From Candidatus Eiseniibacteriota bacterium (lineage in GTDB: Bacteria > Eisenbacteria > RBG-16-71-46 > SZUA-252), in the NCBI GenBank assembly GCA_016880395.1, contig JAEHDN010000335.1:1-16117 (forward strand): a stretch of DNA of 16,117 bases, in the 5' to 3' direction. Below, one piece after another: positions 9,923-16,117 of the stretch. Under the pieces are notes generated by a model. That model was not told the origin of the DNA, did no database searches, and saw only the letters and a program-made list of their open reading frames with translations. Made by a program: the position numbers and the translations under genes. The stretch's first letter is position 1. Each line of letters starts with the position of its first letter.

Positions 9923-10831
9923 ATGGCATCACGCCGCTGGGTGATCGTGCTCGCCGCAGGCAGTGGAACGCGCGTGCGCGATCTGACGCTCAACGAGAAA
10001 GGCGTCACCATTCCCAAGCAGTACTGGTCGGGTGGTGGCGGCGTGCCCATGATCCGCCTGGCGCTCCGCCGGGCCCGCAAGCTCACCACCGCGACGCGCG
10101 TGATGGCCGTCGTGGCCGCGGAGCACCGCGCCCACTGGGAGTCGCAGCTCCGCTCGTTCCCGTCCAGCAACGTCGTCGTGCAGCCGCTCGACCGCGGAAC
10201 CGCGGCCGGCGTGCTCCTGCCTCTGCTCCGGGTTCTCCGGCGGGATCCCCACTCCACGGTTGCGCTCCTGCCGGCGGACCATGCGGTGGAGAACGAGGAC
10301 GTGGTGATGGAGCGTCTGTCCACGGCGTTCACCCTGGCGCAGGGGGGACGACAGGCGCTCTTGCTCGGAGCCACGCCCGAGTCCGCCGATCCCGAGTACG
10401 GATGGGTGGAATGCGGCCAGGTCGCCCCCGACGGGACGAAGCCGATCCTCGCCTTCGAGGAGAAGCCCGGATTCTCTCGCGCGCGCCGTTTGCAGCGCCG
10501 CGGGGCCTACTGGAGCACGTTCATGCTCGTGGCGAGCGGGCGCGCGCTCCTCGCCATGTACGAGCGCGCCCAGCCCCAGCTCTTCCACACGCTGGCGCCG
10601 GCGTCGCAAGAGCCCGGCGACCGGCTCACGTCGATCTACGCCAACCTGCCCGTGATGGACTTCTCGCGCGACGTGCTCGAGCACGTCGCTCCGTGGGTGC
10701 GGCTCCTCCCCATGCCCGCCTGCGGCTGGACCGATCTCGGAACGCCCGCGCGCCTCGCGCGGTGGATGGAACACGGGAAACCCGAGCACATGACGCGGCG
10801 CCAGCCCGCGTTGTCGGGGGCTCCCGCGTAG
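9923..10831 (+). CDS. mannose-1-phosphate guanylyltransferase-like sugar nucleotidyltransferase
   Basis: This 302-residue NTP-transferase probably makes GDP-mannose from GTP and mannose-1-phosphate for glycans. What is seen: the nucleotide-binding signature VLAAGSGTRVRDLT (residues 9-22) followed by PKQYW, QPLDRGTAAGVLLPLL (the 'QP.nr.TapAi' element), VALLPADHAVEN (the 'vlpaDH.i' metal site), FEEKP, YWSTFMLV (usually WNSGMF), VMDFSRDVLEHV, and CGWTDLGTPARL (usually 'W.DvGs...l'). The order of motifs is that of GDP-mannose pyrophosphorylases. Several motifs are divergent, so another sugar substrate is possible. The protein stops after the catalytic domain and lacks the C-terminal isomerase domain of bifunctional enzymes. 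The ATG at 9923 follows GGGGGAG very closely. The CBS gene follows 35 bases downstream and is probably cotranscribed. Confidence 0.82.
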   Translation: MASRRWVIVLAAGSGTRVRDLTLNEKGVTIPKQYWSGGGGVPMIRLALRRARKLTTATRVMAVVAAEHRAHWESQLRSFPSSNVVVQPLDRGTAAGVLLPLLRVLRRDPHSTVALLPADHAVENEDVVMERLSTAFTLAQGGRQALLLGATPESADPEYGWVECGQVAPDGTKPILAFEEKPGFSRARRLQRRGAYWSTFMLVASGRALLAMYERAQPQLFHTLAPASQEPGDRLTSIYANLPVMDFSRDVLEHVAPWVRLLPMPACGWTDLGTPARLARWMEHGKPEHMTRRQPALSGAPA

Positions 10832-10866
10832 CACGAAGGGCACGAATGCCCTGGAAGGAGCCTGTC

Positions 10867-11391
10867 ATGAACGTCGAACATCTGATGACCCGGGATGTCG
10901 AGGTCTGCACGCCCGACTCCACCCTCACCGACGCCGCCATGATCATGTGGCGGCGCGATTGCGGCATCGTTCCGGTCGTGAAGCCCGGCACACGGGATCT
11001 CGTGGGCGTGGTCACCGACCGCGACGTTTGCATGGCCGCCGCGACGCGGCACGCGAGCACGGACGATCTCTTCGTGCGCGACCTGATCGGCGGGAAGGTC
11101 TACACGGTCGGGCAGAGCGACAGCGTTCGCGCCGCCGCGCACCGGATGGCCGAAGCGCAGGTGCGGCGCATCCCGGTGGTCGATCGCACGGGGACGCTGC
11201 AAGGGATCCTCTCGCTCAACGACATCGCGCTTACGGCAGAGAAGTCGGATCGGCGCGGGGAAGCGCTTCCGACATACACCGATGCGATGGGCGTGTTGAA
11301 GGCGGTCTCCGCGCATCGGCTGCCCGCGCCGGTGCCCGTAGCGGAGCTCACCCGTGTCCAGGTCACTGCGTCGACGGGCGAGATGACCTAG
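10867..11391 (+). CDS. tandem CBS-domain protein
   Basis: This 174-residue stand-alone pair of CBS domains usually binds adenine nucleotides and serves as a small-ligand sensor. The first domain covers about residues 1-58 (VEHLMTRDVEVCTPDSTL, then GIVPVVKPGTRDLVGVVTDR); the second covers about 70-128 (VYTVGQSDSVRAAAHRMAE, RRIPVVDRTGTLQGILSLND). Both keep the typical 'iPVvd..g.l.Gi.t..D' close. The last 40 residues have no recognisable fold and may be disordered. The ATG at 10867 is preferred over one at 10846 because AAGGAG stands six bases upstream. The stop codon TAG shares the palindrome CTAG (11388-11391) with the stop of the convergent gene. The link with the nucleotidyltransferase suggests nucleotide sensing, but the target is unknown. 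Confidence 0.88.
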   Translation: MNVEHLMTRDVEVCTPDSTLTDAAMIMWRRDCGIVPVVKPGTRDLVGVVTDRDVCMAAATRHASTDDLFVRDLIGGKVYTVGQSDSVRAAAHRMAEAQVRRIPVVDRTGTLQGILSLNDIALTAEKSDRRGEALPTYTDAMGVLKAVSAHRLPAPVPVAELTRVQVTASTGEMT

Positions 11392-11759
11392 TCGTTCGCC
11401 GGCTGGAACAGCTCCACCACGTTGCCGGACGGATCCTCGCAGAGGATCTGCTTGCCGCCTGGTCCCTCCACGATCTCGTTCCGGAACGGCACTCCGTGTG
11501 CGCGCAGCGTCGCGACCAGGCCCGGGAGATCCTCCGTCTCGATCACGAAGCGGTTCCAGCCGCCTGGCTCGGGCTTCCGGCCGTCGGGCATCGGTCTGGC
11601 GGCCGAGGCCACGGGACCGGCGACCCAGAGGGTCAGATCCCCTCGACCCAGGATCGCGATGGCTGGGCCGAAGCGCTCTACCAGCTCGAAGCCGAGCGCG
11701 CCGACGTAGAAGTCGACCGCAGCCCCAACGTCATGCACCAGATAGCGGACCGTGGCCAT
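11388..11759 (-). CDS. VOC-superfamily (glyoxalase/bleomycin-resistance-like) protein
   Basis: This 123-residue single-module VOC protein is likely to work as a dimer. What is seen: VRYLVHDVGAAVDFYVGALG at the start, GGWNRFVIETEDL in the middle, VEGPGGKQILCEDPSGN and VVELFQP at the end. This pattern is very common in uncharacterised VOC proteins of soil bacteria. The first metal-binding histidine of true glyoxalase I is replaced by Arg, while the last acidic ligand (VVELF) is kept, so lactoylglutathione lyase activity is doubtful. The ATG at 11759 has a strong GAGGGGGG site upstream; a GTG two codons earlier (11765) is the alternative. Only 40 bases separate it from the divergent dioxygenase gene, so a shared control region is likely. 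Confidence 0.85.
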   Translation of the reverse strand: MATVRYLVHDVGAAVDFYVGALGFELVERFGPAIAILGRGDLTLWVAGPVASAARPMPDGRKPEPGGWNRFVIETEDLPGLVATLRAHGVPFRNEIVEGPGGKQILCEDPSGNVVELFQPAND

Positions 11760-11795
11760 ACGCACCCCCCTCTGTGAAGGAATCCCCAGTCAGGA

Positions 11796-11801
11796 TACAA
11801 T
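11796..11801 (+). promoter_or_regulatory. -10-like element overlapping the dioxygenase start region
   Basis: TACAAT matches the -10 consensus at five of six positions. It overlaps the ATG at 11800, and transcription starting seven to eight bases downstream would begin at or just before the second in-frame ATG (11809). This suggests a leaderless message. No good -35 is seen at the usual distance (TGTGAA at 11773-11778), so an activator may be needed. Confidence 0.4.
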
Positions 11802-12762
11802 GCCTCGCATGGCTCGATCCACGAACGGGGTCCACGGTCTCCACCACATCACGGCGATCGCCGGCCCCGCCCAGGAGAATCTCGACTTCTACGCGGGCGT
11901 GCTCGGCATGCGGCTCGTCAAGAAGTCGGTGAACCAGGACGATCCGGGCACGTACCACCTCTTCTACGCGGACGCCGAGGGAAACCCCGGCACCGATCTC
12001 ACCTTCTTCCCCTGGTCCGACCTCGCGCCTCCACGCATGGGGCACGGGCTAGCGGTCGAGGTCTCGCTCGAGGTTCCGGCCGGGAGCCTCGCCTTCTGGA
12101 GTCAGCGGCTCGAGCGCTACGGAGCCAAGCTCGGCCCGATCGAGGACCGCTTCGGCGACAAGGCGCTGCCCGTGACGGACCCGCACGGCCTCGCGCTCGC
12201 GCTCGTCGAGCCGGCGTCTCCCCGCGTGACATCGACGCCGTGGGATGAAAGCCCCGTTCCGGGCGAGCATCAGGTCCGCGGGCTCGATGGCGCGCGCCTC
12301 TGGGAGCGCGAGGGGGTACCGACCGCCGCCTTCCTCCAAGATGTGCTCGGCTTCGAGCAGAGGGGTGAGGAGCGGGGCTGGACACGATACGGGTTCGCGG
12401 GCGCTTCCGGACACGTGGACATCCGCGAGACCCCGGGCGAGCGGCGGGGCATGTGGGGGCGGGGAGCCGTCCACCATCTCGCCTGGCGCGTGCGCGACGA
12501 GGCGCACCAGCTCCAGGTCCGCACGGACGTGCTCGCGGCCGGCGCGCAGCCGACGCCCGTCATCGACCGGTTCTGGTTCCAGTCGGTCTACTTCCGCGAG
12601 CCGGGTGGCGTGCTCTTCGAGCTGGCCACCGATGGACCCGGGTTCGCGGTCGACGAGGACCGCGCGCATCTCGGCGAGACACTCGTCCTCCCGCCCTGGC
12701 TCGAGTCGTCGCGACACCAGATCGAGTCCGCGCTCCCGCCCCTCCAGCTCTCCACCACCTGA
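11800..12762 (+). CDS. ring-cleaving dioxygenase of the MhqE/MhqO type (two VOC modules)
   Basis: This 320-residue two-module VOC enzyme belongs to the family of predicted extradiol dioxygenases (Bacillus MhqA, MhqE, MhqO) linked to breakdown of hydroquinone- or catechol-type compounds. First module: GLHHITAIAGPAQENLDFYA with His15/16, VKKSVNQDDPGTYHLFYAD, and a TDLTFFPW segment. Second module: GAVHHLAWRV, IDRFWFQSVYFREPGGVLFE, with the His and Glu metal ligands kept. The motif order and length fit the family well. ATG 11800 has only a short AGGA four bases upstream; ATG 11809 (317 residues) would fit a leaderless message. The stop is ten bases before the esterase start, so the two form one transcript. 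Actual substrate unknown; quinone or phenol detoxification is inferred. Confidence 0.87.
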   Translation: MPRMARSTNGVHGLHHITAIAGPAQENLDFYAGVLGMRLVKKSVNQDDPGTYHLFYADAEGNPGTDLTFFPWSDLAPPRMGHGLAVEVSLEVPAGSLAFWSQRLERYGAKLGPIEDRFGDKALPVTDPHGLALALVEPASPRVTSTPWDESPVPGEHQVRGLDGARLWEREGVPTAAFLQDVLGFEQRGEERGWTRYGFAGASGHVDIRETPGERRGMWGRGAVHHLAWRVRDEAHQLQVRTDVLAAGAQPTPVIDRFWFQSVYFREPGGVLFELATDGPGFAVDEDRAHLGETLVLPPWLESSRHQIESALPPLQLSTT

Positions 12763-12772
12763 CGGCCGGCGC

Positions 12773-13423
12773 GTGGACGACCTAGGGCACGCGCACCGGT
12801 TCGAGCCGTCCGAGCGGGCCGATGCGCGCGTTCTGCTCCTCCTCCACGGCACGGGAGGCGATGAGAACGACCTCGTTTCCCTGGGCCGCATGCTCGATCC
12901 CGAAGCGGCGCTTCTGAGCCCGCGCGGCAACGTGATCGAGCACGGCGCGCCCCGGTTCTTCCGCAGGCTCGCGGAGGGTGTCTTCGACCTCGAGGACCTG
13001 CGGCGGCGCACGCACGAGCTGGGAGACTTCGTCGACGCTGCGGTGAAGCGCTACGGCCTGGACGGGCGGCGGATGGTCGCGGTCGGGTTCTCGAACGGTG
13101 CGAACATCGCCGCGAGCCTGCTCCTCCTTCGCCCGCGCGTGCTGCAAGGGGCGATCCTTTTCCGCGCGATGGTACCCCTGGAGCCGGAGAAGCTTCCGTC
13201 GCTCGCGGGCGTGCCGGTGCTTCTCTCCTCCGGGCGCTTCGATCCGATGGCGGGTCCCAGGATGGCGGAGCGTCTGGCCACGCTGCTCCGCAGGGCGGGC
13301 GCGGACGTGACGGTGGCGGAGCAGGAGGCGGGGCACGAGCTGACCCGCGCCGACGTGGTCGCGGCGGCGACCTGGCTCGCGTCGCATCTCACGGACTCTC
13401 CGTCCATTCCACCCAAGACATGA
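12773..13423 (+). CDS. carboxylesterase/phospholipase family hydrolase (MhqD-like)
   Basis: This 216-residue alpha/beta hydrolase begins at GTG 12773; the open frame extends far upstream only as an overlap with the dioxygenase gene. What is seen: LLLLHGTGGDENDL (oxyanion region, residues 21-34), SPRGNVIEHGAPRFF (49-63), the nucleophile elbow GFSNGANIA with Ser107, GRFDPM with Asp157, and AGHEL with His188, which makes a complete catalytic triad. 'HGTGG', 'RGNV.E.G..RFF.R...G.FD..DL' and 'GFSNGANIA' are typical of the MhqD/YodD group. In Bacillus the mhqED pair encodes a dioxygenase and this hydrolase together, as here. The ribosome-binding site before the GTG is poor, which suggests translational coupling to the upstream gene. 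It is probably cytoplasmic; the substrate may be a product of ring cleavage, but this is inferred. Confidence 0.87.
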   Translation: MDDLGHAHRFEPSERADARVLLLLHGTGGDENDLVSLGRMLDPEAALLSPRGNVIEHGAPRFFRRLAEGVFDLEDLRRRTHELGDFVDAAVKRYGLDGRRMVAVGFSNGANIAASLLLLRPRVLQGAILFRAMVPLEPEKLPSLAGVPVLLSSGRFDPMAGPRMAERLATLLRRAGADVTVAEQEAGHELTRADVVAAATWLASHLTDSPSIPPKT

Positions 13424-13454
13424 CGCGGCGCTTGGTCCCGCACTGGAGGTGTCG

Positions 13455-14339
13455 ATGAGCCCACGACGATCCCGCTCCCGGACCGGCGAGCGCCGGCTGT
13501 CCCGACTCAACTGGATGGAGATGGGGGAGGAGGTCCCGCGCCGCAGTCACACGCTCCTCCTGCCCGTCGGCACGCTCGAGGCTCATGGCATCACGAGCCT
13601 CGGTACCGACAACGAGATCCCGGCGCGGCTGAGCGAGGCGGTGGCCGAGCGGCTGAACGCCATGGTCGCCCCCACGATCCCGTACGGGGTCACGGCACAC
13701 CTCGGCGCGCTCGCGGGGGGCACGCACGTGGCCGCGCGCCCGTTCACCGACTACGTCGCGGCGGTGATGACCACGATGAGCCATCAGGGCTTCTCGAACA
13801 TCATCCTCATGAACGGACACGGCGGGAACACCGAGGCGCTCAAGGAGGCAGCCCGCGCCGTGCACGAGGAGACGGGGGTGTACGTCGCGATCTTCTCCTG
13901 GTGGACCGAGTGCCGCGCGGTGAGCGAGGAGGTGCTGGGCGTTCCCGGCGGTCACGCGGGCTCGGACGAGACCGCGGCCATGCTCGCGATCGCGCCGGAC
14001 CAGGTCTTTCCGGATCGGTGGGATCCGTCGCTCGCCTTCGAGCACCGGGACTCCCTCGTCGCGTTCCCCACGCCGGGATCGCTCATCTTCTACGGCGGCC
14101 GGCGGAGCGATCCCGTGTTCCACACCAAGCGCGCGCTCGAGTTCTGGCAGCGCGTGGTGGAGCACGTCGGAGACGTCCTCGAGGACCTCGTCGTGCGCTG
14201 GGACCGCGAGGGCTGGCCCGCGCCGCGCGGTCGCCGCGCGGTACGCGGCCGTGGCGCGCCGGGGAACGGAGGCGCGCACCGCCCCGGGATCTCCGCGGTG
14301 CCTCCTCCCGACCAGCCGAAGCGGGCCCCGAAGAAGTAA
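13455..14339 (+). CDS. creatininase-family amidohydrolase
   Basis: This 294-residue protein belongs to the metal-dependent creatininase family, whose members hydrolyse cyclic or linear amides (creatinine, formamidopyrimidines, cofactor precursors). What is seen: LLPVGTLEAHGITSLGTDNE (Glu42, His44, Asp52 as metal ligands), GVTAHLGALAGGTH, ILMNGHGGNTEAL (His122), and HAGSDETAAML (Glu172), which together give the full family metal site. The substrate cannot be told from sequence. The ATG at 13455 is chosen because GGAGG lies five bases upstream; a GTG at 13449 overlaps that site. The last 50 residues are rich in Arg, Gly and Pro and probably disordered. It lies 31 bases after the esterase stop, so it may extend the same operon. 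Confidence 0.85.
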   Translation: MSPRRSRSRTGERRLSRLNWMEMGEEVPRRSHTLLLPVGTLEAHGITSLGTDNEIPARLSEAVAERLNAMVAPTIPYGVTAHLGALAGGTHVAARPFTDYVAAVMTTMSHQGFSNIILMNGHGGNTEALKEAARAVHEETGVYVAIFSWWTECRAVSEEVLGVPGGHAGSDETAAMLAIAPDQVFPDRWDPSLAFEHRDSLVAFPTPGSLIFYGGRRSDPVFHTKRALEFWQRVVEHVGDVLEDLVVRWDREGWPAPRGRRAVRGRGAPGNGGAHRPGISAVPPPDQPKRAPKK

Positions 14340-14509
14340 AGGCTTACCCCCCGTTTCCGACTTTCCACTCGAGCCGGCGTTCGGCCCGGCCCTCTCGGGC
14401 GTCTGTGGAGGTGTACCCGCCGAGACGGGATGGTCGGGTCGAGGATGGCCGTGGTCGACAAGCCAGATCCTTCTGCCCACGCACGGGTATTCCGGTATCC
14501 GCCGAACCC

Positions 14510-14539
14510 TTGCGCCGTACCGCGCTTCCGGGGGAAAAT
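14510..14539 (+). promoter_or_regulatory. candidate promoter for the sigma factor-kinase pair
   Basis: TTGCGC (14510-14515) is followed after 18 bases by GAAAAT (14534-14539), which matches the -10 consensus at four of six positions. The -35 hexamer is the same as in the promoter of the carboxylase operon. Transcription would start near 14546, which is at the ATG of the sigma factor gene (14548), so the message would be leaderless. The rest of the 208-base gap from 14340 holds no gene, and only a weak GCCGG/CCGGC hairpin at 14373-14390. Confidence 0.35.
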
Positions 14540-14547
14540 GGCGCCCC

Positions 14548-15138
14548 ATGGCGCCGCGGGACGATGGTTCGCTTCGGATCACCGGTGAGTTGGTCAAGCA
14601 GGCGAAGGGCGGAGACCGGTCCGCGCTGGATCAACTCATGGAACGGTACCAGCCGCGCCTCTTGCGGTGGGCCAGCGGTCGACTCCCTTCCTTCGCACGT
14701 TCCCTGCTCGACACGAGCGACCTCGTTCAGGAGACCCTGGTCCGGACGATCCAACGCATCGATCTGATCGAGAGCGAGGGCCCCGGCGCCTTTGAGGGAT
14801 ACGTCCGAAGGGCCGTCCTGAATCGGATCCACGATCAGATCCGCAGGGCTCGGAGGTGGCAGGGTACGGGCGAGATTCCCGAGATACTCACTGCGGCAAC
14901 CCCCTCGCCCCTCGAGCTCGCGATCGGCTCGGATCTGGCGGAGCGGTACGAGCGCGCGCTCGAACGGCTCTCCGAGGAGGAGCGCCGACTGATCCACCTC
15001 CGGATCGAGCTCGACTTCGATCACGAGGAGATCGCCGCGATCGTGGGTCGAAGCTCCCCGGACGCCGCGCGAATGGCATTCCAGCGCGCGCTCCGAAAAC
15101 TCGCCGACATCATGGCGCACGAGGCGGAGGGCCGATGA
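14548..15138 (+). CDS. ECF-type RNA polymerase sigma factor
   Basis: This 196-residue group-4-like sigma factor directs RNA polymerase to its target promoters. Region 2 covers about residues 15-100: KGGDRSALDQLMERYQPRLL, then LLDTSDLVQETLVRTIQRID (region 2.2), then FEGYVRRAVLNRIHDQIRRA (2.3-2.4). Region 4 covers about 130-190: ERALERLSEEERRLIHLRIE, then a helix-turn-helix DHEEIAAIVGRSSPDAARMA. There is no domain between them, as expected for ECF factors. The common acidic DAED motif at the core-binding surface reads DTSD. The ATG at 14548 has no good ribosome-binding site, in line with a leaderless message. Its stop overlaps the kinase start (ATGA, 15135-15138). There is no anti-sigma factor gene beside it; the kinase is the likely regulator. 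Confidence 0.88.
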   Translation: MAPRDDGSLRITGELVKQAKGGDRSALDQLMERYQPRLLRWASGRLPSFARSLLDTSDLVQETLVRTIQRIDLIESEGPGAFEGYVRRAVLNRIHDQIRRARRWQGTGEIPEILTAATPSPLELAIGSDLAERYERALERLSEEERRLIHLRIELDFDHEEIAAIVGRSSPDAARMAFQRALRKLADIMAHEAEGR

Positions 15139-16117
15139 CGGTCTCCCGGGAAGAAGAGCCGCGCGGCGGGAGAGACGACGATCCCCTCGATGAAGCCTGC
15201 CGCTCCATCGACGACAAGGAGTCGGTCGATTGGTCCCTGACGGATTCGAAGATCTCGGACCCCGGTCTGAAGGCGAGCGCCCGGGCGCTTCACGATCTCG
15301 AGCGGATCGCCGAGGCCCATCGTGACTTTCAGCAGCCGCCGGAACCCGGAACCGTCGAAGCTCCCCACGTTCCGCAACCGGAGCCCTGGGGACATTTGAC
15401 GATCCTCGAGCTCGCGCGCGCGGGGAGCAGCGGCGAGGTCTGGCGAGCGTGGGACCCGTGGCTACAGCGCGAGGTGGCGCTCAAGTTCCTTGCGTCGGCG
15501 GGAAGGGAAGGGTCCGATGATTCTGCCTTGCTCGAGGAAGCCCGCGCACTCGCGCGCATCCGCCATTCGGGCGTGGTGAACGTCCATGGGATCGGGGCGC
15601 ATCAGGGCCGCCTAGGGATGTGGATGGAGTTCCTCGACGGAGCCACGCTGGAGGGCGAGATCGATCGACGCGGTCCACTGCCGGCGGCCGAAGTGGCGAA
15701 GATCGGCATCGACCTCTGTCGCGCGCTCGACTCAGTCGTTGCGGCGGGTCTCGTCCATCGCGACATCAAGCCCGCAAACATCGTCCTGGGGCCGAACGGA
15801 CGCACCGTGCTCACGGACTTTGGTCTCGGGAAGCGCGCCTCGATCACGGACCGGGAGGCGTGGCGCTCCTCTGGCACGCCGCTCTTCATGGCGCCGGAAC
15901 TCCTGGCGGGGGAGGCGGCGACGCCTCGGTCGGATGAGTATGCCGTCGGCGTGACCCTACGGTGGGCGCTCACCGGTCGCGCTCCGTTCCGGGCCCGCTC
16001 GCTCCAAGACCTTCGCGCGGAAGCGGAGGCGGGCCCCTCGACACGGCTCCGGGACGAGTGCCCCGACGCTCCGCCTGCCCTGGTCGAAGCGATCGAGCGG
16101 GCCATGGCTCCACAGGC
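15135..16117 (+). CDS. Ser/Thr protein kinase, N-terminal part (3' truncated by window end)
   Basis: The frame is open from ATG 15135 to the window end, giving 327 residues of a Hanks-type kinase. Residues 1-80 form an acidic, partly helical leader (ALHDLERIAEAHRDF). The kinase domain starts near residue 86: a glycine loop ARAGSSGEVW (94-103; the first Gly position is Arg), VALK with Lys117, a probable alpha-C Glu134/135, the catalytic loop HRDIKPANIV (208-217), DFG (228-230), an activation loop with SSGTPLFMAPE (245-255), and DEYAVGV. All key catalytic residues are present, so it should be active. Any transmembrane or sensor part would lie beyond the window. The ATGA overlap with the sigma factor gene implies coupled translation and a joint function. 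Confidence 0.92.
   Translation, partial: MTVSREEEPRGGRDDDPLDEACRSIDDKESVDWSLTDSKISDPGLKASARALHDLERIAEAHRDFQQPPEPGTVEAPHVPQPEPWGHLTILELARAGSSGEVWRAWDPWLQREVALKFLASAGREGSDDSALLEEARALARIRHSGVVNVHGIGAHQGRLGMWMEFLDGATLEGEIDRRGPLPAAEVAKIGIDLCRALDSVVAAGLVHRDIKPANIVLGPNGRTVLTDFGLGKRASITDREAWRSSGTPLFMAPELLAGEAATPRSDEYAVGVTLRWALTGRAPFRARSLQDLRAEAEAGPSTRLRDECPDAPPALVEAIERAMAPQ

Noticed and set aside
9868..10866. Upstream extension of the CBS-domain frame through the guanylyltransferase gene
   Set aside because: It overlaps a well-supported gene in another frame and reads as Arg/Ala-rich noise; AAGGAG sets the CBS start at 10867.
12245..12772. Upstream extension of the MhqD-like esterase
   Set aside because: It overlaps the dioxygenase gene and is Arg/Ser-rich without motifs; the hydrolase fold begins just after GTG 12773.
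14221..14244. Repeated CCGCGCGG palindrome near the end of the creatininase gene
   Set aside because: It lies in the low-complexity coding tail and is readily explained by Arg/Gly-rich codons in GC-rich DNA.

Overview
This is a GC-rich, almost gapless bacterial window with about 16 protein genes. No tRNA, rRNA, CRISPR array or mobile element is visible. The organism looks like a soil or sediment bacterium with dense operons (ATGA and GTGA overlaps). It also has an ECF sigma factor next to a Ser/Thr kinase. These traits fit lineages such as Acidobacteriota, Gemmatimonadota or Eisenbacteria-like phyla, but the sequence alone does not settle the phylum.

Layout. Positions 1-1081 (+) hold the 3' end of a DUF362 gene and a small secreted protein. 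Positions 1085-9647 (-) form one probable eight-gene operon, read from right to left: carboxyltransferase (pccB-like), biotin carboxylase, biotin carrier, methylmalonyl-CoA mutase large subunit, undecaprenyl-diphosphatase (uppP), methylmalonyl-CoA epimerase, a small exported protein, and an exported PhoX/DUF839-like protein. The metabolic part carries propionyl-CoA through (S)- and (R)-methylmalonyl-CoA to succinyl-CoA. The B12-binding mutase subunit, its GTPase chaperone and biotin ligase are not here and must lie elsewhere. A sigma70-like promoter at 9695-9723 can drive the operon.

Positions 9923-11391 (+) hold a mannose-1-phosphate guanylyltransferase-like enzyme and a two-CBS-domain protein. 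The CBS gene meets a convergent VOC/glyoxalase gene (11388-11759, -) in one shared CTAG, which supplies both stop codons. Divergent from that VOC gene is a pair resembling Bacillus mhqE-mhqD: a ring-cleaving dioxygenase and a small carboxylesterase (11800-13423, +). A creatininase-family amidohydrolase follows. The right edge (14548-16117, +) holds an ECF-type sigma factor translationally coupled to a Ser/Thr protein kinase that runs off the window.

The points most worth a second look are: uppP inside the methylmalonyl pathway operon; a propionyl-CoA carboxylase alpha chain split in two at an ATGA overlap; two genes whose best-supported starts are near-cognate codons (CTG and ATC); two probable leaderless starts; and the sigma-kinase pair, in which the usual acidic DAED motif reads DTSD, which would suit control by phosphorylation. 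I found no wholly new defence-type or mobile system.
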